Positions 1 through 9,277 are shown, counted from the first letter of the stretch. The stretch is 13,115 nt of DNA from Pseudomonadota bacterium (GCA_963205285.1 CAUJJQ010000025.1:1-13115), one strand, 5' to 3'. Notes: generated from the letters alone by a model not told the origin. Numbers and translations are program-made.

Positions 1-1
1 G

Positions 2-214
2 CTGGCAGCGGTTGCGTCGGCGGGGGGCAGCGCGCAGCTCATCGAATATCCGCACGTTGCGCACCGCGACACGGCGATGGCATTTTCGCTGCCCTTTCGC
101 TCGATGGCGCCGGTGCTGCGCGACGCTATCGCCTTTGCGCGGCGGGTGACCGCTCAGCCGGCAGCCAACGCCGCATCGACCGCCGCGAACGCCAGCGCGC
201 GTTCGGCCGAATAA
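2..214 (+). CDS. alpha/beta hydrolase, C-terminal fragment (gene starts before the window)
   Basis: The first 70 codons of the window in this frame are open and end at a TAA at 212-214. The peptide has EYPHVAHRDT followed by FSLPFRSMAPVLRDAIAFARR. This resembles the end of an alpha/beta hydrolase: a strand, the catalytic-histidine turn (the His in VAH), then a final helix with PF(R)xxAPVLxD before AF(V/A)RR. The rest of the triad lies upstream of the window, so the substrate cannot be named. After AFARRVTAQ comes an Ala-rich tail of about 18 residues. That tail is encoded antisense to the end of the kinase gene on the other strand and may be a non-functional read-through extension. The family call is moderately sure. 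The frame is supported by the motif and by the lack of stops. Confidence 0.6.
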   Translation: MAAVASAGGSAQLIEYPHVAHRDTAMAFSLPFRSMAPVLRDAIAFARRVTAQPAANAASTAANASARSAE

Positions 215-849
215 TCCATCGTCGCGTCGATTGTCACCATCGGCGCGCCGCCAAAGTTCAGCAGCGGCACGGTTGCAACCTTGCGGCGGATCAGGGCTTC
301 GTCATGGTCGGGCTTGCGCGCCATCACGCTCGCCACATCGATGGTGAGGCGGATGACCAAAGTCGGCAGATAGGATGCCATTCCGGCATAGAGCGCATGT
401 TCGCGCGCCTTGAGCGCGGCCTGCGCCGCGTTGGTGGCGCGCGCCGCCAATATCGGCCCATCGTGCAGCCCCGGCACCTCTGTCTGCGGATAACGGTCGG
501 TAACGACGCAAATGCCCGCCCGCCGAGCGGCGAGCAGATTATCAAATTTGGCGCGCCGTTTTTGCGACCGGCGCAGCGCATAACGCGCGGCGAGGGTGGA
601 GGGGATTTGCCCATCTGTATCGCGCAATTGTGCCGCTTGCCCTTCAAGAAAGGTTTGCAGTCGCCCGCCGATTATCGGCCAGCGACCAATGGCACGCCCC
701 TGTTCGCCCGACCCAAGGCCCAGATAGCCGCTTTCGGCGGGGCGCATTTCGCGAATATGCGCCAATATGTCGGCGCTCAGCGTCGATTTGCCCGACCCGT
801 CACAGCCGACAACGGCGATCAGCGGGGCGAGCGTTTCGCCAGCCGCCAT
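154..849 (-). CDS. thymidylate-kinase-like P-loop kinase
   Basis: This is a 231-residue cytoplasmic P-loop kinase of the dTMP kinase superfamily. It has Walker A GCDGSGKST at residues 15-23 and a DRYPQ at 118-122 that matches the DR(Y/F) substrate-binding motif. A basic segment ARKPDHDEALIRRK at 177-190 sits where the mobile LID lies. Housekeeping dTMP kinases are a little shorter and carry a DRF/Y-hSSxAYQ stretch, which is absent here. This is therefore probably one of the tmk-like paralogues found beside envelope polysaccharide genes; its true phosphate acceptor is unknown. Its ATG overlaps the stop of the upstream methyltransferase-like gene by one base (TGATG), which indicates translational coupling. 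Its 3' end overlaps the opposing hydrolase gene. Kinase fold: confident. Substrate: not known. Confidence 0.82.
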   Translation of the reverse strand: MAAGETLAPLIAVVGCDGSGKSTLSADILAHIREMRPAESGYLGLGSGEQGRAIGRWPIIGGRLQTFLEGQAAQLRDTDGQIPSTLAARYALRRSQKRRAKFDNLLAARRAGICVVTDRYPQTEVPGLHDGPILAARATNAAQAALKAREHALYAGMASYLPTLVIRLTIDVASVMARKPDHDEALIRRKVATVPLLNFGGAPMVTIDATMDYSAERALAFAAVDAALAAG

Positions 850-1589
850 CAGCTCAATTCTTTGAAAAAGCCGATCATTTTAAGCCCGCCAATCGCAAAA
901 CGCAGCACGACCAACGCGCCATAGGCATAGACGAACGGCCAGCATTGCGCGGGGATTGCCGCCATGTCGAAACCGATCCGCGCAAACCAGGTCAGGAAAA
1001 CGGCGGTTGCCAGCAGGAACAATTTATTCTGTTCGCGCCAGATCATCCGTTTCCACCAAAATGGATATTTGGGCGGCACCCAGCCGGTCAGGCGCGGCAG
1101 CAGCGCGGGGACATTTTTTGCCCATTCGCCGTGCGCCGCCCCGAATTTTTCGCGCAAAAACTCCTCCTCATAAATGGAGATGCGTTCGTAAACGAGCACG
1201 GCGAGGAGGTAGATGATCGCGCCGAAAACCCAGCTGCCCGACAGCATGGCGATGCCGGTGAAGTTCAAAATCCGCCCGACATAGAGCGGGTTGCGCACCA
1301 GGCTATAGGGGCCGGTGGTATTGAGTTCGGATGCTTCGGCAGCGACTTTTGCGCGCCCCGACGTGCCGAGCGCCGCCCAGCCGCTGGTGAAAATACGCAC
1401 CGTCGCGCCCGCGCTTGCAACGCCCAAAGATGCCCAGAACCAGATGCAATCGGCGCTGGCGCTGGCAAAGGGGCCGATGTCGCGGCTGACCCATGCAATC
1501 AGCGCCGACAGCGCGATGATGATGTAAATATAGGTGCCGCGCACAAAAAACAGCTTTTTGCCGCTTGCGGCCAATTCGGTCTGATACAT
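849..1589 (-). CDS. isoprenylcysteine carboxyl methyltransferase (ICMT)/PEMT-like membrane protein
   Basis: This is a 246-residue integral membrane protein, with hydrophobic segments near residues 18-38, 48-64, 109-133, 190-210 and 218-240. Residues 92-106 (TGPYSLVRNPLYVGR) are the S-adenosylmethionine-binding signature of the ICMT/phospholipid methyltransferase family. Residues 134-150 contain YERISIYEEEFLREKFG, matching the family's E-x-x-L-x-x-x-FG segment. Bacteria generally lack prenylated CaaX proteins, so the acceptor is more likely a lipid or isoprenoid-linked molecule. I chose the ATG at 1589 because AGGGA lies seven bases upstream and the hydrophobic core follows directly. A 22-residue extension starting from TTG at 1655 lacks family features. 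It sits 120 bases after the flippase stop and is coupled to the kinase gene that follows. Methyltransferase activity is inferred from family only. Confidence 0.75.
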   Translation of the reverse strand: MYQTELAASGKKLFFVRGTYIYIIIALSALIAWVSRDIGPFASASADCIWFWASLGVASAGATVRIFTSGWAALGTSGRAKVAAEASELNTTGPYSLVRNPLYVGRILNFTGIAMLSGSWVFGAIIYLLAVLVYERISIYEEEFLREKFGAAHGEWAKNVPALLPRLTGWVPPKYPFWWKRMIWREQNKLFLLATAVFLTWFARIGFDMAAIPAQCWPFVYAYGALVVLRFAIGGLKMIGFFKELS

Positions 1590-1709
1590 TGGGAAATCCC
1601 TGAAATTCGCCCCGCCAACCGGCCTTTTGCCTTGGCAGAGCCGCCGATGCAACAAAGTCGCTCCGCTCTAACGCATAATGGGGCAGGATTATGGCGGTGG
1701 GTGGCGCCC

Positions 1710-3242
1710 TCAAACCAGTTTCAGCGTGCGGCCGGTCTTGCCCAAAGCCTCCCGGTCGCTGTGCGGCAGGGCAAATCGGCAGGCCAGCCATGTAGCGAGG
1801 AGCAGGAGGGTGAGCGATGCGGGCAGCGCGACCGCAACCGGCCAACCCATCACCATGCGGGTTGCACCAGCAAAAACCGCCCCAATAATCAAGGAAATGC
1901 CGAACATCCGGGCAAAGGGCGCGGCAAAGGGGTGCAGCCCATCCTCTGCCCATAATTGCACGACGGGCAGCATCGCGCCGGTTACCAGCCCCGCCGTTAC
2001 CGCCACCGCCATGCCGGTCAGCCCGCCGGCCGGTAGCAAAAGCCAACCGGTCGCTATCGCCACCGCAATCCCGGTAAAACTCGCCAGCACCTGCGCGCGA
2101 TAGCTGGAAATCACCTGCTGTATGGGTTGTGCCGCCCCTGCCAGCGCCTCCAATATGCGGGAGGTGATGAGGATGGCGACCGCAGTTGCCGCTGTCGCCG
2201 CGCCCTTGCCGAACAGCGCCAAAATCGCCGGTGCCGCTGCGGCGAGGACGAGGCCGGATGGCAGCGCGAGCGCGGTCAGCACGCGGGTGGCAAAGCCATA
2301 AACCTCGCGCACTTCATCCCCGCTGCCGCGTCGCGCAGCAGAGGCGAGCGGAGCAAGCACATAGGCAAAGCCCAGCCGGATGGTTTGAATGATGCTCGAT
2401 ATCTTGCGGGCGATGGTGAAAAGCCCCGCCGCAATCGCTCCGCCGCCGCCCGGTATCAGCCAGTTGAGCGCAATCGGCGCACCGTCCGAATAGAAACGCT
2501 GCGACATATTGGCGGGCAGCACCGCCAGCCCGGCCATCAGGCTTTCTTTGAGGAGAGCGGGCCGCACCCTGCCAAAGAGCGCGCGCCCATGGAAATAACG
2601 CAGCGCCATCCGCGCGGCGAGCAAAGCGGTGACGCTGAGCGAAAGGAGGTGGGCGGCAAGCAGCCCCAATATCCCCCAACCCATGGCCCAGAAAACCACC
2701 GCGAAGACCAATCGCAGCGATTGTTCCCAGAACAGCCGCAAGCGGATTTCTGCGCCGAAAACTTGGCGCGCGCGCATGGCCGATGTCGCGACCTCTATAA
2801 AGGCCCAGAGCGGCAAGGCCCAGATGAACAAATGGATGGCAAAAATCAGGCGTTCGCTGTCGAGCGCATCGGCGTTGAAAAAGGCCGCGACATTGGGTGC
2901 AAATACCGCCCCCAAAATCGCCAGCAGCAACGGCGGCACAACGCCAAGCAGCATCGCGGCGCGGAAAGCCTCTGCAGCTTCGGCCTCACTCGCCGCTTGC
3001 GGCACGGTGCGCTGCATCGCGCTGGTTTGGCCCAAATCGGCGATATTTTCGGCCAGATTCACCGCGCTCCACAAAACGGCATATAGGCCGAAGGAGGCAA
3101 GGCCGAACAAAGCGACATAAATCGGCTGGGCGATAACATCGATCAGGCCGGACAGGCGCGCCAACATCGACGTGCCGACGCTCGATGCGACGCGCGCATT
3201 GCTGACGGGGACGATATTGTCGGGGGCGTTGGCTTGGGTCAT
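1710..3242 (-). CDS. oligosaccharide/polysaccharide flippase (Wzx/MVF-like)
   Basis: This 510-residue protein is hydrophobic along nearly its whole length, with roughly 12-14 possible membrane helices. Its layout fits the polysaccharide transporter (PST/Wzx) branch of the MOP exporter superfamily: an N-terminal SxxLARLSGLIDVIAQP segment, a ...FGLYAVLWSAVNLAENIADLG helix pair typical of these proteins, and a C-terminal polysaccharide-synthesis domain. Members flip lipid-linked glycans or lipids across the inner membrane. I chose the ATG at 3242 because the first membrane-protein-like sequence (MTQANAPDNIV) starts there. Frame openness further upstream runs antisense through the neighbouring nucleotidyltransferase and does not look like protein. 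No strong Shine-Dalgarno is visible before this start. It is the first gene of the minus-strand cluster. The substrate cannot be read from sequence. Confidence 0.8.
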   Translation of the reverse strand: MTQANAPDNIVPVSNARVASSVGTSMLARLSGLIDVIAQPIYVALFGLASFGLYAVLWSAVNLAENIADLGQTSAMQRTVPQAASEAEAAEAFRAAMLLGVVPPLLLAILGAVFAPNVAAFFNADALDSERLIFAIHLFIWALPLWAFIEVATSAMRARQVFGAEIRLRLFWEQSLRLVFAVVFWAMGWGILGLLAAHLLSLSVTALLAARMALRYFHGRALFGRVRPALLKESLMAGLAVLPANMSQRFYSDGAPIALNWLIPGGGGAIAAGLFTIARKISSIIQTIRLGFAYVLAPLASAARRGSGDEVREVYGFATRVLTALALPSGLVLAAAAPAILALFGKGAATAATAVAILITSRILEALAGAAQPIQQVISSYRAQVLASFTGIAVAIATGWLLLPAGGLTGMAVAVTAGLVTGAMLPVVQLWAEDGLHPFAAPFARMFGISLIIGAVFAGATRMVMGWPVAVALPASLTLLLLATWLACRFALPHSDREALGKTGRTLKLV

Positions 3243-3339
3243 GCGCGCAGCGGCTATAGGGGCGAATAGGGCGAAGCGCCATGGCGCAAATTGCGCGGCG
3301 GTGCTTGCATTATCGCGCGCGCCGCGCGACGGAGAGGCA
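3243..3339. promoter_or_regulatory. divergent spacer with two abutting palindromes
   Basis: This 97-base region separates the flippase (leftward) from the nucleotidyltransferase (rightward) and should hold both promoters. It contains a perfect 12-base palindrome GCGCCATGGCGC at 3276-3287. This overlaps an odd palindrome GCGCAAATTGCGC at 3284-3296, and the pair could serve as an operator for a dimeric regulator. I see no convincing -35/-10 pair with normal spacing on either strand. A clear ribosome binding site, GGAGAGG at 3331-3337, serves the rightward gene. Confidence 0.35.
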
Positions 3340-4119
3340 ATGCAATATACCGCCATCATCCTTGCCGGGCAGCGTCCGGGCATCGACCCCCTCGCCCAGC
3401 ATTTTGGCGCGACATGGAAGGCGCTGGTGCCGGTGTGCGGCGCGCCGATGCTGACCCATGTGCTCGCCACGCTCGATGCGTCGGCGGATGTCGCGCGTAT
3501 ATGCATCGTCGCGCAGACGGCGGATATATTTGCCGACGCGATTGCCGATGCCCGATGCACAAAGCCGGTCGCGACCTTCATCGGCAATCAGGGCATATCC
3601 TCCTCCCTCCTCGCCATATTGGATGCGGGTGCGGCGCAATTCCCCCTGCTGGTCACCACCGCCGACCACCCGTTGTTGACAGCGGATATGGTGGCGCAGT
3701 TTCTGGGCGATGTTGGTGATGCTGATCTGGCGGTGGCGATGGTCGAACGCCAAGTGATGCTGGCGCAATTTCCCGAAGCAAAGCGCACATGGCTGCGCTT
3801 TGCGGACGGCGCATGGTCGGGGGCCAATTTATTCGCGCTGACCCGCCCCGCCGCGCGCGGTGCGCTCACCCTGTGGCAAGCGGCGGAGGCTGAACGCAAG
3901 CGGCCCTGGCGACTGTTCCGTCATTTTGGCTGGGGGCTGGCTCTGCGCGCCATCACCCGCACCATTGGCCTTGCCGATGGGCTGGCGCAGGCTGGTGCGC
4001 GGCTGGGCATGCGGGCAAAATTGGTGCCGATGGCGGATCCGGTGGCCGCGATTGATGTGGATAAGCCCGCCGACCATGCGCTGGCTGAAATGATATTATT
4101 GCGCAAGGATATTGCGTAA
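3340..4119 (+). CDS. MobA/IspD-like nucleotidyltransferase (NTP transferase domain)
   Basis: This 259-residue cytoplasmic protein has a single nucleotidyltransferase fold of the MobA/IspD/GlmU type. The glycine-rich nucleotide loop is LAGQRPG at residues 8-14. The conserved lysine is K27 in [14 protein letters not shown] metal-binding acidic pair is likely formed by D109 in TTADHP and D241 in VDKPAD near the C terminus. SGANLF at 160-165 fits the substrate-side strand. Such enzymes join an NTP to a phosphorylated sugar, alcohol or cofactor. The start at 3340 is fixed by GGAGAGG just upstream; a longer frame beginning at 3172 has no motif content. Divergent placement next to a flippase suggests that it activates a head group or sugar for an envelope lipid. 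The exact substrate is unknown, and it is unlikely to be MobA itself because molybdenum genes are absent nearby. Confidence 0.78.
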   Translation: MQYTAIILAGQRPGIDPLAQHFGATWKALVPVCGAPMLTHVLATLDASADVARICIVAQTADIFADAIADARCTKPVATFIGNQGISSSLLAILDAGAAQFPLLVTTADHPLLTADMVAQFLGDVGDADLAVAMVERQVMLAQFPEAKRTWLRFADGAWSGANLFALTRPAARGALTLWQAAEAERKRPWRLFRHFGWGLALRAITRTIGLADGLAQAGARLGMRAKLVPMADPVAAIDVDKPADHALAEMILLRKDIA

Positions 4120-4202
4120 AACCTGCCCCACTCTTGTCAGCATCGGTCTGGCTGATTAGGGGCAATGGGCAGCAACTATTGCACATCAGGGGGATAGCGC
4201 TC
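4120..4202 (+). promoter_or_regulatory. sdhB leader with nested inverted repeats and a strong ribosome binding site
   Basis: This 83-base spacer carries TGCCCC (4124-4129) complementary to GGGGCA (4159-4164). Nested inside them are CAGC (4138-4141) and GCTG (4151-4154), so a two-tier stem could form. No run of T follows, so it does not look like an intrinsic terminator. The sdhB ribosome binding site AGGGGGA is at 4188-4194, eight bases before the ATG. I found no promoter pair that I would defend. Confidence 0.35.
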
Positions 4203-4988
4203 ATGGCCGAATTTCGTTTGCCCAAGAACAGCCGCATCACCGGCAAAGGCCGTGACCACCGTGCCGAAACGGCGGGCGCCAAGCGCAATTTCAAAGTCTA
4301 TCGCTACGACCCGGATTCGGGCGAAAACCCGCGCTACGACAATTTCGAAATCGACGTCGAAAAATGCGGTCCGATGGTGCTCGACGCGCTGATCGCGATG
4401 AAGAATGAGCAGGATTCGACGCTCACTTTCCGTCGTAGCTGTCGGGAGGGGATTTGCGGCAGTTGTTCGATGAATATCAACGGCAAAAACGGCCTCGCCT
4501 GTACCACCGCGATAGAGGATTGTGCGGGCAAGGAGGTGACGATCACCCCCCTGCCGCATATGGAAGTCATCAAGGATCTGGTGCCTGATTTCACCCATTT
4601 TTATGCGCAATATGCCTCCATCGAACCATGGCTGAAGACCAAGACGGCGACCCCTGCTGGCAAGGAGCGGCTGCAAAGCCCCGAAGACCGCGCCAAGCTG
4701 GATGGCCTGTACGAATGTATATTGTGCGCCTGTTGCTCAACCAGCTGCCCCAGCTATTGGTGGAACAGCGATAAATTCCTTGGCCCGGCAATTTTGCTCC
4801 AGGCCTATCGCTGGCTGGCCGACAGCCGCGATGAAATGACCGGCGAACGGCTCGACGATCTGGAAGATCCCTTTCGCCTCTATCGTTGCCACACGATCAT
4901 GAATTGCTCCAACGCCTGTCCCAAGGGGCTTAATCCGGCGCGTGCGATTACCGAGGTCAAGAAATTGATGGTTGAGCGCGCGGTGTGA
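4203..4988 (+). CDS. sdhB: succinate dehydrogenase iron-sulfur subunit
   Basis: SdhB (261 residues) carries electrons from the FAD subunit SdhA to the quinone site of complex II on the inner membrane. The N-terminal ferredoxin domain binds the [2Fe-2S] cluster through C80, C85, C88 and C100 ([10 protein letters not shown]...LAC). The C-terminal domain has [17 protein letters not shown] at 171-187 and [13 protein letters not shown] at 228-240. By comparison with E. coli SdhB, C172/C175/C178/C239 bind [4Fe-4S] and C182/C229/C235 bind [3Fe-4S]. All ligands are present. Length is normal for alphaproteobacteria. The ATG at 4203 follows AGGGGGA; an earlier frame start at 4134 adds unconserved residues. 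Its stop overlaps the next gene by four bases (GTGA). Unusually, sdhC, sdhD and sdhA are not directly upstream. Confidence 0.97.
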   Translation: MAEFRLPKNSRITGKGRDHRAETAGAKRNFKVYRYDPDSGENPRYDNFEIDVEKCGPMVLDALIAMKNEQDSTLTFRRSCREGICGSCSMNINGKNGLACTTAIEDCAGKEVTITPLPHMEVIKDLVPDFTHFYAQYASIEPWLKTKTATPAGKERLQSPEDRAKLDGLYECILCACCSTSCPSYWWNSDKFLGPAILLQAYRWLADSRDEMTGERLDDLEDPFRLYRCHTIMNCSNACPKGLNPARAITEVKKLMVERAV

Positions 4989-5512
4989 CGACGGGGGAGC
5001 TGCGTACCAAAGCGGCGGGGGAAATTGGCAGCCGCGCCGATATTTTCTTTGAATCGGCGGATTTGGGCGGCGGCTGGGTAAGCTGGAACCTGAAGGATGG
5101 TTCGCGTTTTAACGGCTTTATCGAGCCGCTGCAGGTGCGCCGCGAAACGCCAACGACGGACGGGCGGCCTGTTGCGCGGGTGCGCATGCTGGCCGAACAT
5201 CGGCACAGCAATTTGTCGAACCATGTCCATGGCGCGGTGACGCTGGCGCTGATGGACATCAGCCTGTTTGCCGCGTGCAACCAGTTCGGGCTGATGGGTA
5301 TGGGTCCTGCCGTGACGCTCGACCTCACGGCCCAATTTACCGGCGGCGGCCGGGTGGGGGAGCCGCTGGACGCGCTGGTTGAACTGCTGCGCGAAACGCG
5401 GCGGCTGGTTTTCCTGCGCGGGCTGATCGTGCAGGGGGCGGATGACGCGCATATGGTGGCGAGCTTTACCGGCACCATCCGCAAACCGGGTGTGAAGCCA
5501 CCCGCCGCATGA
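4985..5512 (+). CDS. PaaI-family hotdog thioesterase
   Basis: This 175-residue protein has a single hotdog domain. Residues 79-91 ([13 protein letters not shown]) match the signature of PaaI/YbgC-type acyl-CoA thioesterases (Nxx-H-G-G-xxxxLxD), with H80/H82, G83 and D91 on the central helix. A later strand contains [11 protein letters not shown], the usual T-x-x-L-x-V/L-x-F strand. Family members hydrolyse the thioester of acyl-CoAs in the cytoplasm; the acyl group cannot be predicted. It begins with GTG overlapping the sdhB stop (GTGA), and its own stop overlaps the zapE start (ATGA), so its synthesis is probably tied to both. Placement inside TCA genes suggests a role in controlling an acyl-CoA pool, which is inference. 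Confidence 0.8.
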   Translation: MTTGELRTKAAGEIGSRADIFFESADLGGGWVSWNLKDGSRFNGFIEPLQVRRETPTTDGRPVARVRMLAEHRHSNLSNHVHGAVTLALMDISLFAACNQFGLMGMGPAVTLDLTAQFTGGGRVGEPLDALVELLRETRRLVFLRGLIVQGADDAHMVASFTGTIRKPGVKPPAA

Positions 5513-6663
5513 GCGGGCTGATCGACAGATATGACGTGCTGGTGGCAGCGGGTGAATTGCGCGAGGATGCCGAACAACGCGCCGCCGCCGTGCGCCTCGC
5601 GGCGCTGGAAGCGGCACTGGAAGCGCCGGCCCCCGGCCTCCTCAGCCGATTGATCGGCAAGCGTGCAGCGCACTCGCGCGGCCTGTACCTGTGGGGCGGA
5701 GTGGGGCGCGGCAAGACGATGTTGATGGATTTGTTCCACGACAATGTCGCGATAAAGGAAAAACGCCGCGCGCATTTCCATGCCTTTATGGCAGACGTCC
5801 ATGCGCGGCTGCGCGTGGCGCGGGCCAGCGAAGTCGGCGATCCGGTCATTGCGGTGGCACGCGCCATGGCGGGCGAGCAACGGCTTTTGTGTTTTGATGA
5901 AATGGTGGTCAACAACAGCGCCGATGCGATGATCATGTCGCGGTTGTTCACCGCGCTGATCGGCGCGGGTGTCACGCTGGTCACCACATCGAACCGCCCG
6001 CCCGATGATTTGTACAAGGACGGCCTGAACCGCGAACATTTTCTGTCCTTTATCGCGCTGATCGAACGGGAATTGGACGTCATCGCCCTAAATGGCCCCA
6101 ATGATTATCGACGCGACCGGCTGGCCGGCGTCGAACGCTGGCATGTGCCCAATGGCGATGCCGCGACCGCTGCGCTGTCGGATGCCTTTTTCCGGCTGAC
6201 CGACTATCCGGTGGAGGATAGGGCGAACGTTCCCGCCGCCATCATCGACGTCGGGGGCGGGCGCAGCCTGCCCATTCCCAAGAGCCTGAAGGGCGTCGCG
6301 GTTCTGTCATTCAAGAAATTGTGCGGTGATGCGCGCGGCGCGGCCGATTATCTGGCGCTGGCGCAAAATTACCATAGCGTCATTTTGGTCGGCGTCCCCC
6401 AAATGGGCAAGCATATGCGCAACGAAGCAGCACGTTTTATCACGCTCATAGACGCGCTTTACGAATATCGCGTCAAACTGCTTGCGGCTGCCGATGCTTT
6501 GCCGGATGATCTCTACCCGGCGGGGGATGGCAGCTTTGAATTTGCCCGTACCGCCAGCCGCCTCAACGAAATGCTGTCCGACGACTGGTTGTCACAGGCG
6601 CATGGCGCGACAGGCGCAACAGGCGGCGCAACTGGGGGGAGTATGGGGGATGGACCAGGCTGA
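5509..6663 (+). CDS. zapE: AFG1-family ATPase, cell division protein ZapE homologue
   Basis: This 384-residue protein is an AFG1/ZapE-type AAA-like ATPase. In E. coli ZapE acts at the Z-ring; in mitochondria the homologue AFG1/LACE1 takes part in respiratory-chain protein turnover. Walker A is GGVGRGKT at residues 63-70 and Walker B is LLCFDE at 126-131. The sensor and arginine region is TTSNRPPDDLYKDGLNR at 159-175, a strong family hallmark. After the Walker B acidic pair the usual F-x-V-x-D-I-ADAM reads MVVNNSADAM here, so the family phenylalanine and aspartate are replaced. The last 20 or so residues are a low-complexity Gly/Ala/Thr tail. It starts on an ATGA overlap with the thioesterase gene and overlaps the next gene by 14 bases. 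Closeness to mdh is common in alphaproteobacteria. Family assignment: confident. Cellular role in this organism: inferred. Confidence 0.93.
   Translation: MSGLIDRYDVLVAAGELREDAEQRAAAVRLAALEAALEAPAPGLLSRLIGKRAAHSRGLYLWGGVGRGKTMLMDLFHDNVAIKEKRRAHFHAFMADVHARLRVARASEVGDPVIAVARAMAGEQRLLCFDEMVVNNSADAMIMSRLFTALIGAGVTLVTTSNRPPDDLYKDGLNREHFLSFIALIERELDVIALNGPNDYRRDRLAGVERWHVPNGDAATAALSDAFFRLTDYPVEDRANVPAAIIDVGGGRSLPIPKSLKGVAVLSFKKLCGDARGAADYLALAQNYHSVILVGVPQMGKHMRNEAARFITLIDALYEYRVKLLAAADALPDDLYPAGDGSFEFARTASRLNEMLSDDWLSQAHGATGATGGATGGSMGDGPG
6604..6633 (+). repeat. imperfect 9-base tandem repeat in the zapE 3' end
   Basis: GGCGCGACA at 6604-6612 is followed by GGCGCAACA at 6613-6621 and a third, expanded copy starting GGCGGCGCAAC at 6622. 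It encodes the Gly/Ala/Thr tail of ZapE. Its length may vary between strains by slippage without breaking the ATPase domain, since nine bases keep the frame. Confidence 0.5.
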
Positions 6664-7096
6664 ATTGGCAGCGGCGCGCATCGCGATGGTGCGGCGGCAC
6701 ATGCAATTGGAAATCGAACAGGATTGGGACGGGGTGATCGCGACCTTTGCCCACCCACGCTACGAACTATATGGCGGCGGGCAGGTTTTCGACGGCGAAG
6801 TGGCGGTGCGCCATTATTTCACCCTTTCCCGCACCGCCTTTCCCGACCAAGGGAATGAGGAAATTGCGATAACATCGGGCGGCGACAGCGTGATGGTCGA
6901 ATTCTGGCTGACCGGCACGCATCTTGGCCAGCTCGAAGGGGCGGGACAGGTAATTGCGCCCACCGGACGGGTGTTTCGCGTGCGGATGGTCGCGGCCTTT
7001 GATTTTGCGCCGGGCAGCGACCTCATCATCTGTGAACGCCCCTATTATGACCAGATGGCGATCCTGCGCGACCTTGATTTATTGCAATTTAATTGA
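6650..7096 (+). CDS. nuclear transport factor 2 / SnoaL-like fold protein
   Basis: This 148-residue cytoplasmic protein probably has the NTF2/SnoaL cone fold. It opens with two helices (AELAAARIAMVRRHMQLEIEQDW), then a DWDGVIATFAHPRYELYGGGQVFDG stretch typical of SnoaL-like proteins, a helix VAVRHYFTLSRTAFPD, and alternating strands ending in the conserved-looking ICERPYYDQMAILRDLDL. Family members include enzymes and ligand-binding proteins, so function cannot be assigned. The ATG at 6650 is eight bases after GGGGGGAG (6634-6641) and overlaps the zapE stop by 14 bases. A longer frame starting at 6482 lies inside zapE and is not protein-like. It ends the coupled sdhB-thioesterase-zapE group and is followed by an AT-rich spacer. 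Confidence 0.72.
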   Translation: MDQAELAAARIAMVRRHMQLEIEQDWDGVIATFAHPRYELYGGGQVFDGEVAVRHYFTLSRTAFPDQGNEEIAITSGGDSVMVEFWLTGTHLGQLEGAGQVIAPTGRVFRVRMVAAFDFAPGSDLIICERPYYDQMAILRDLDLLQFN

Positions 7097-8255
<1,159 letters not shown>

Positions 8256-8296
8256 ACAGCGCAAGGTGTGAATTTCTTCAGGATTAAGGGTAAAAA

Positions 8297-9181
<885 letters not shown>

Positions 9182-9277
9182 AGCGCACCGGCTTGGTCCA
9201 TTGTGTCCCGGTGAAAGTCGGGGTCTGACGGTGGGTCATGCGCCGGTGAGCGGTGGCAAAGCGACTGGAAAATTCGG

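Noticed and set aside
1590..1709. Small gene or extra start in the flippase-methyltransferase spacer
   Set aside because: The only open frame is a 22-codon extension from TTG with no family features. The ATG at 1589 has a good ribosome binding site.
630..1955. 441-codon open frame on the plus strand across the minus-strand kinase, methyltransferase and flippase genes
   Set aside because: It crosses several gene boundaries on the other strand, with no motif or ribosome binding site and a composition typical of antisense frames.
3243..3587. N-terminal extension of the flippase frame by 115 codons
   Set aside because: It runs antisense through the start of the nucleotidyltransferase and through its ribosome binding site, and is not membrane-protein-like.
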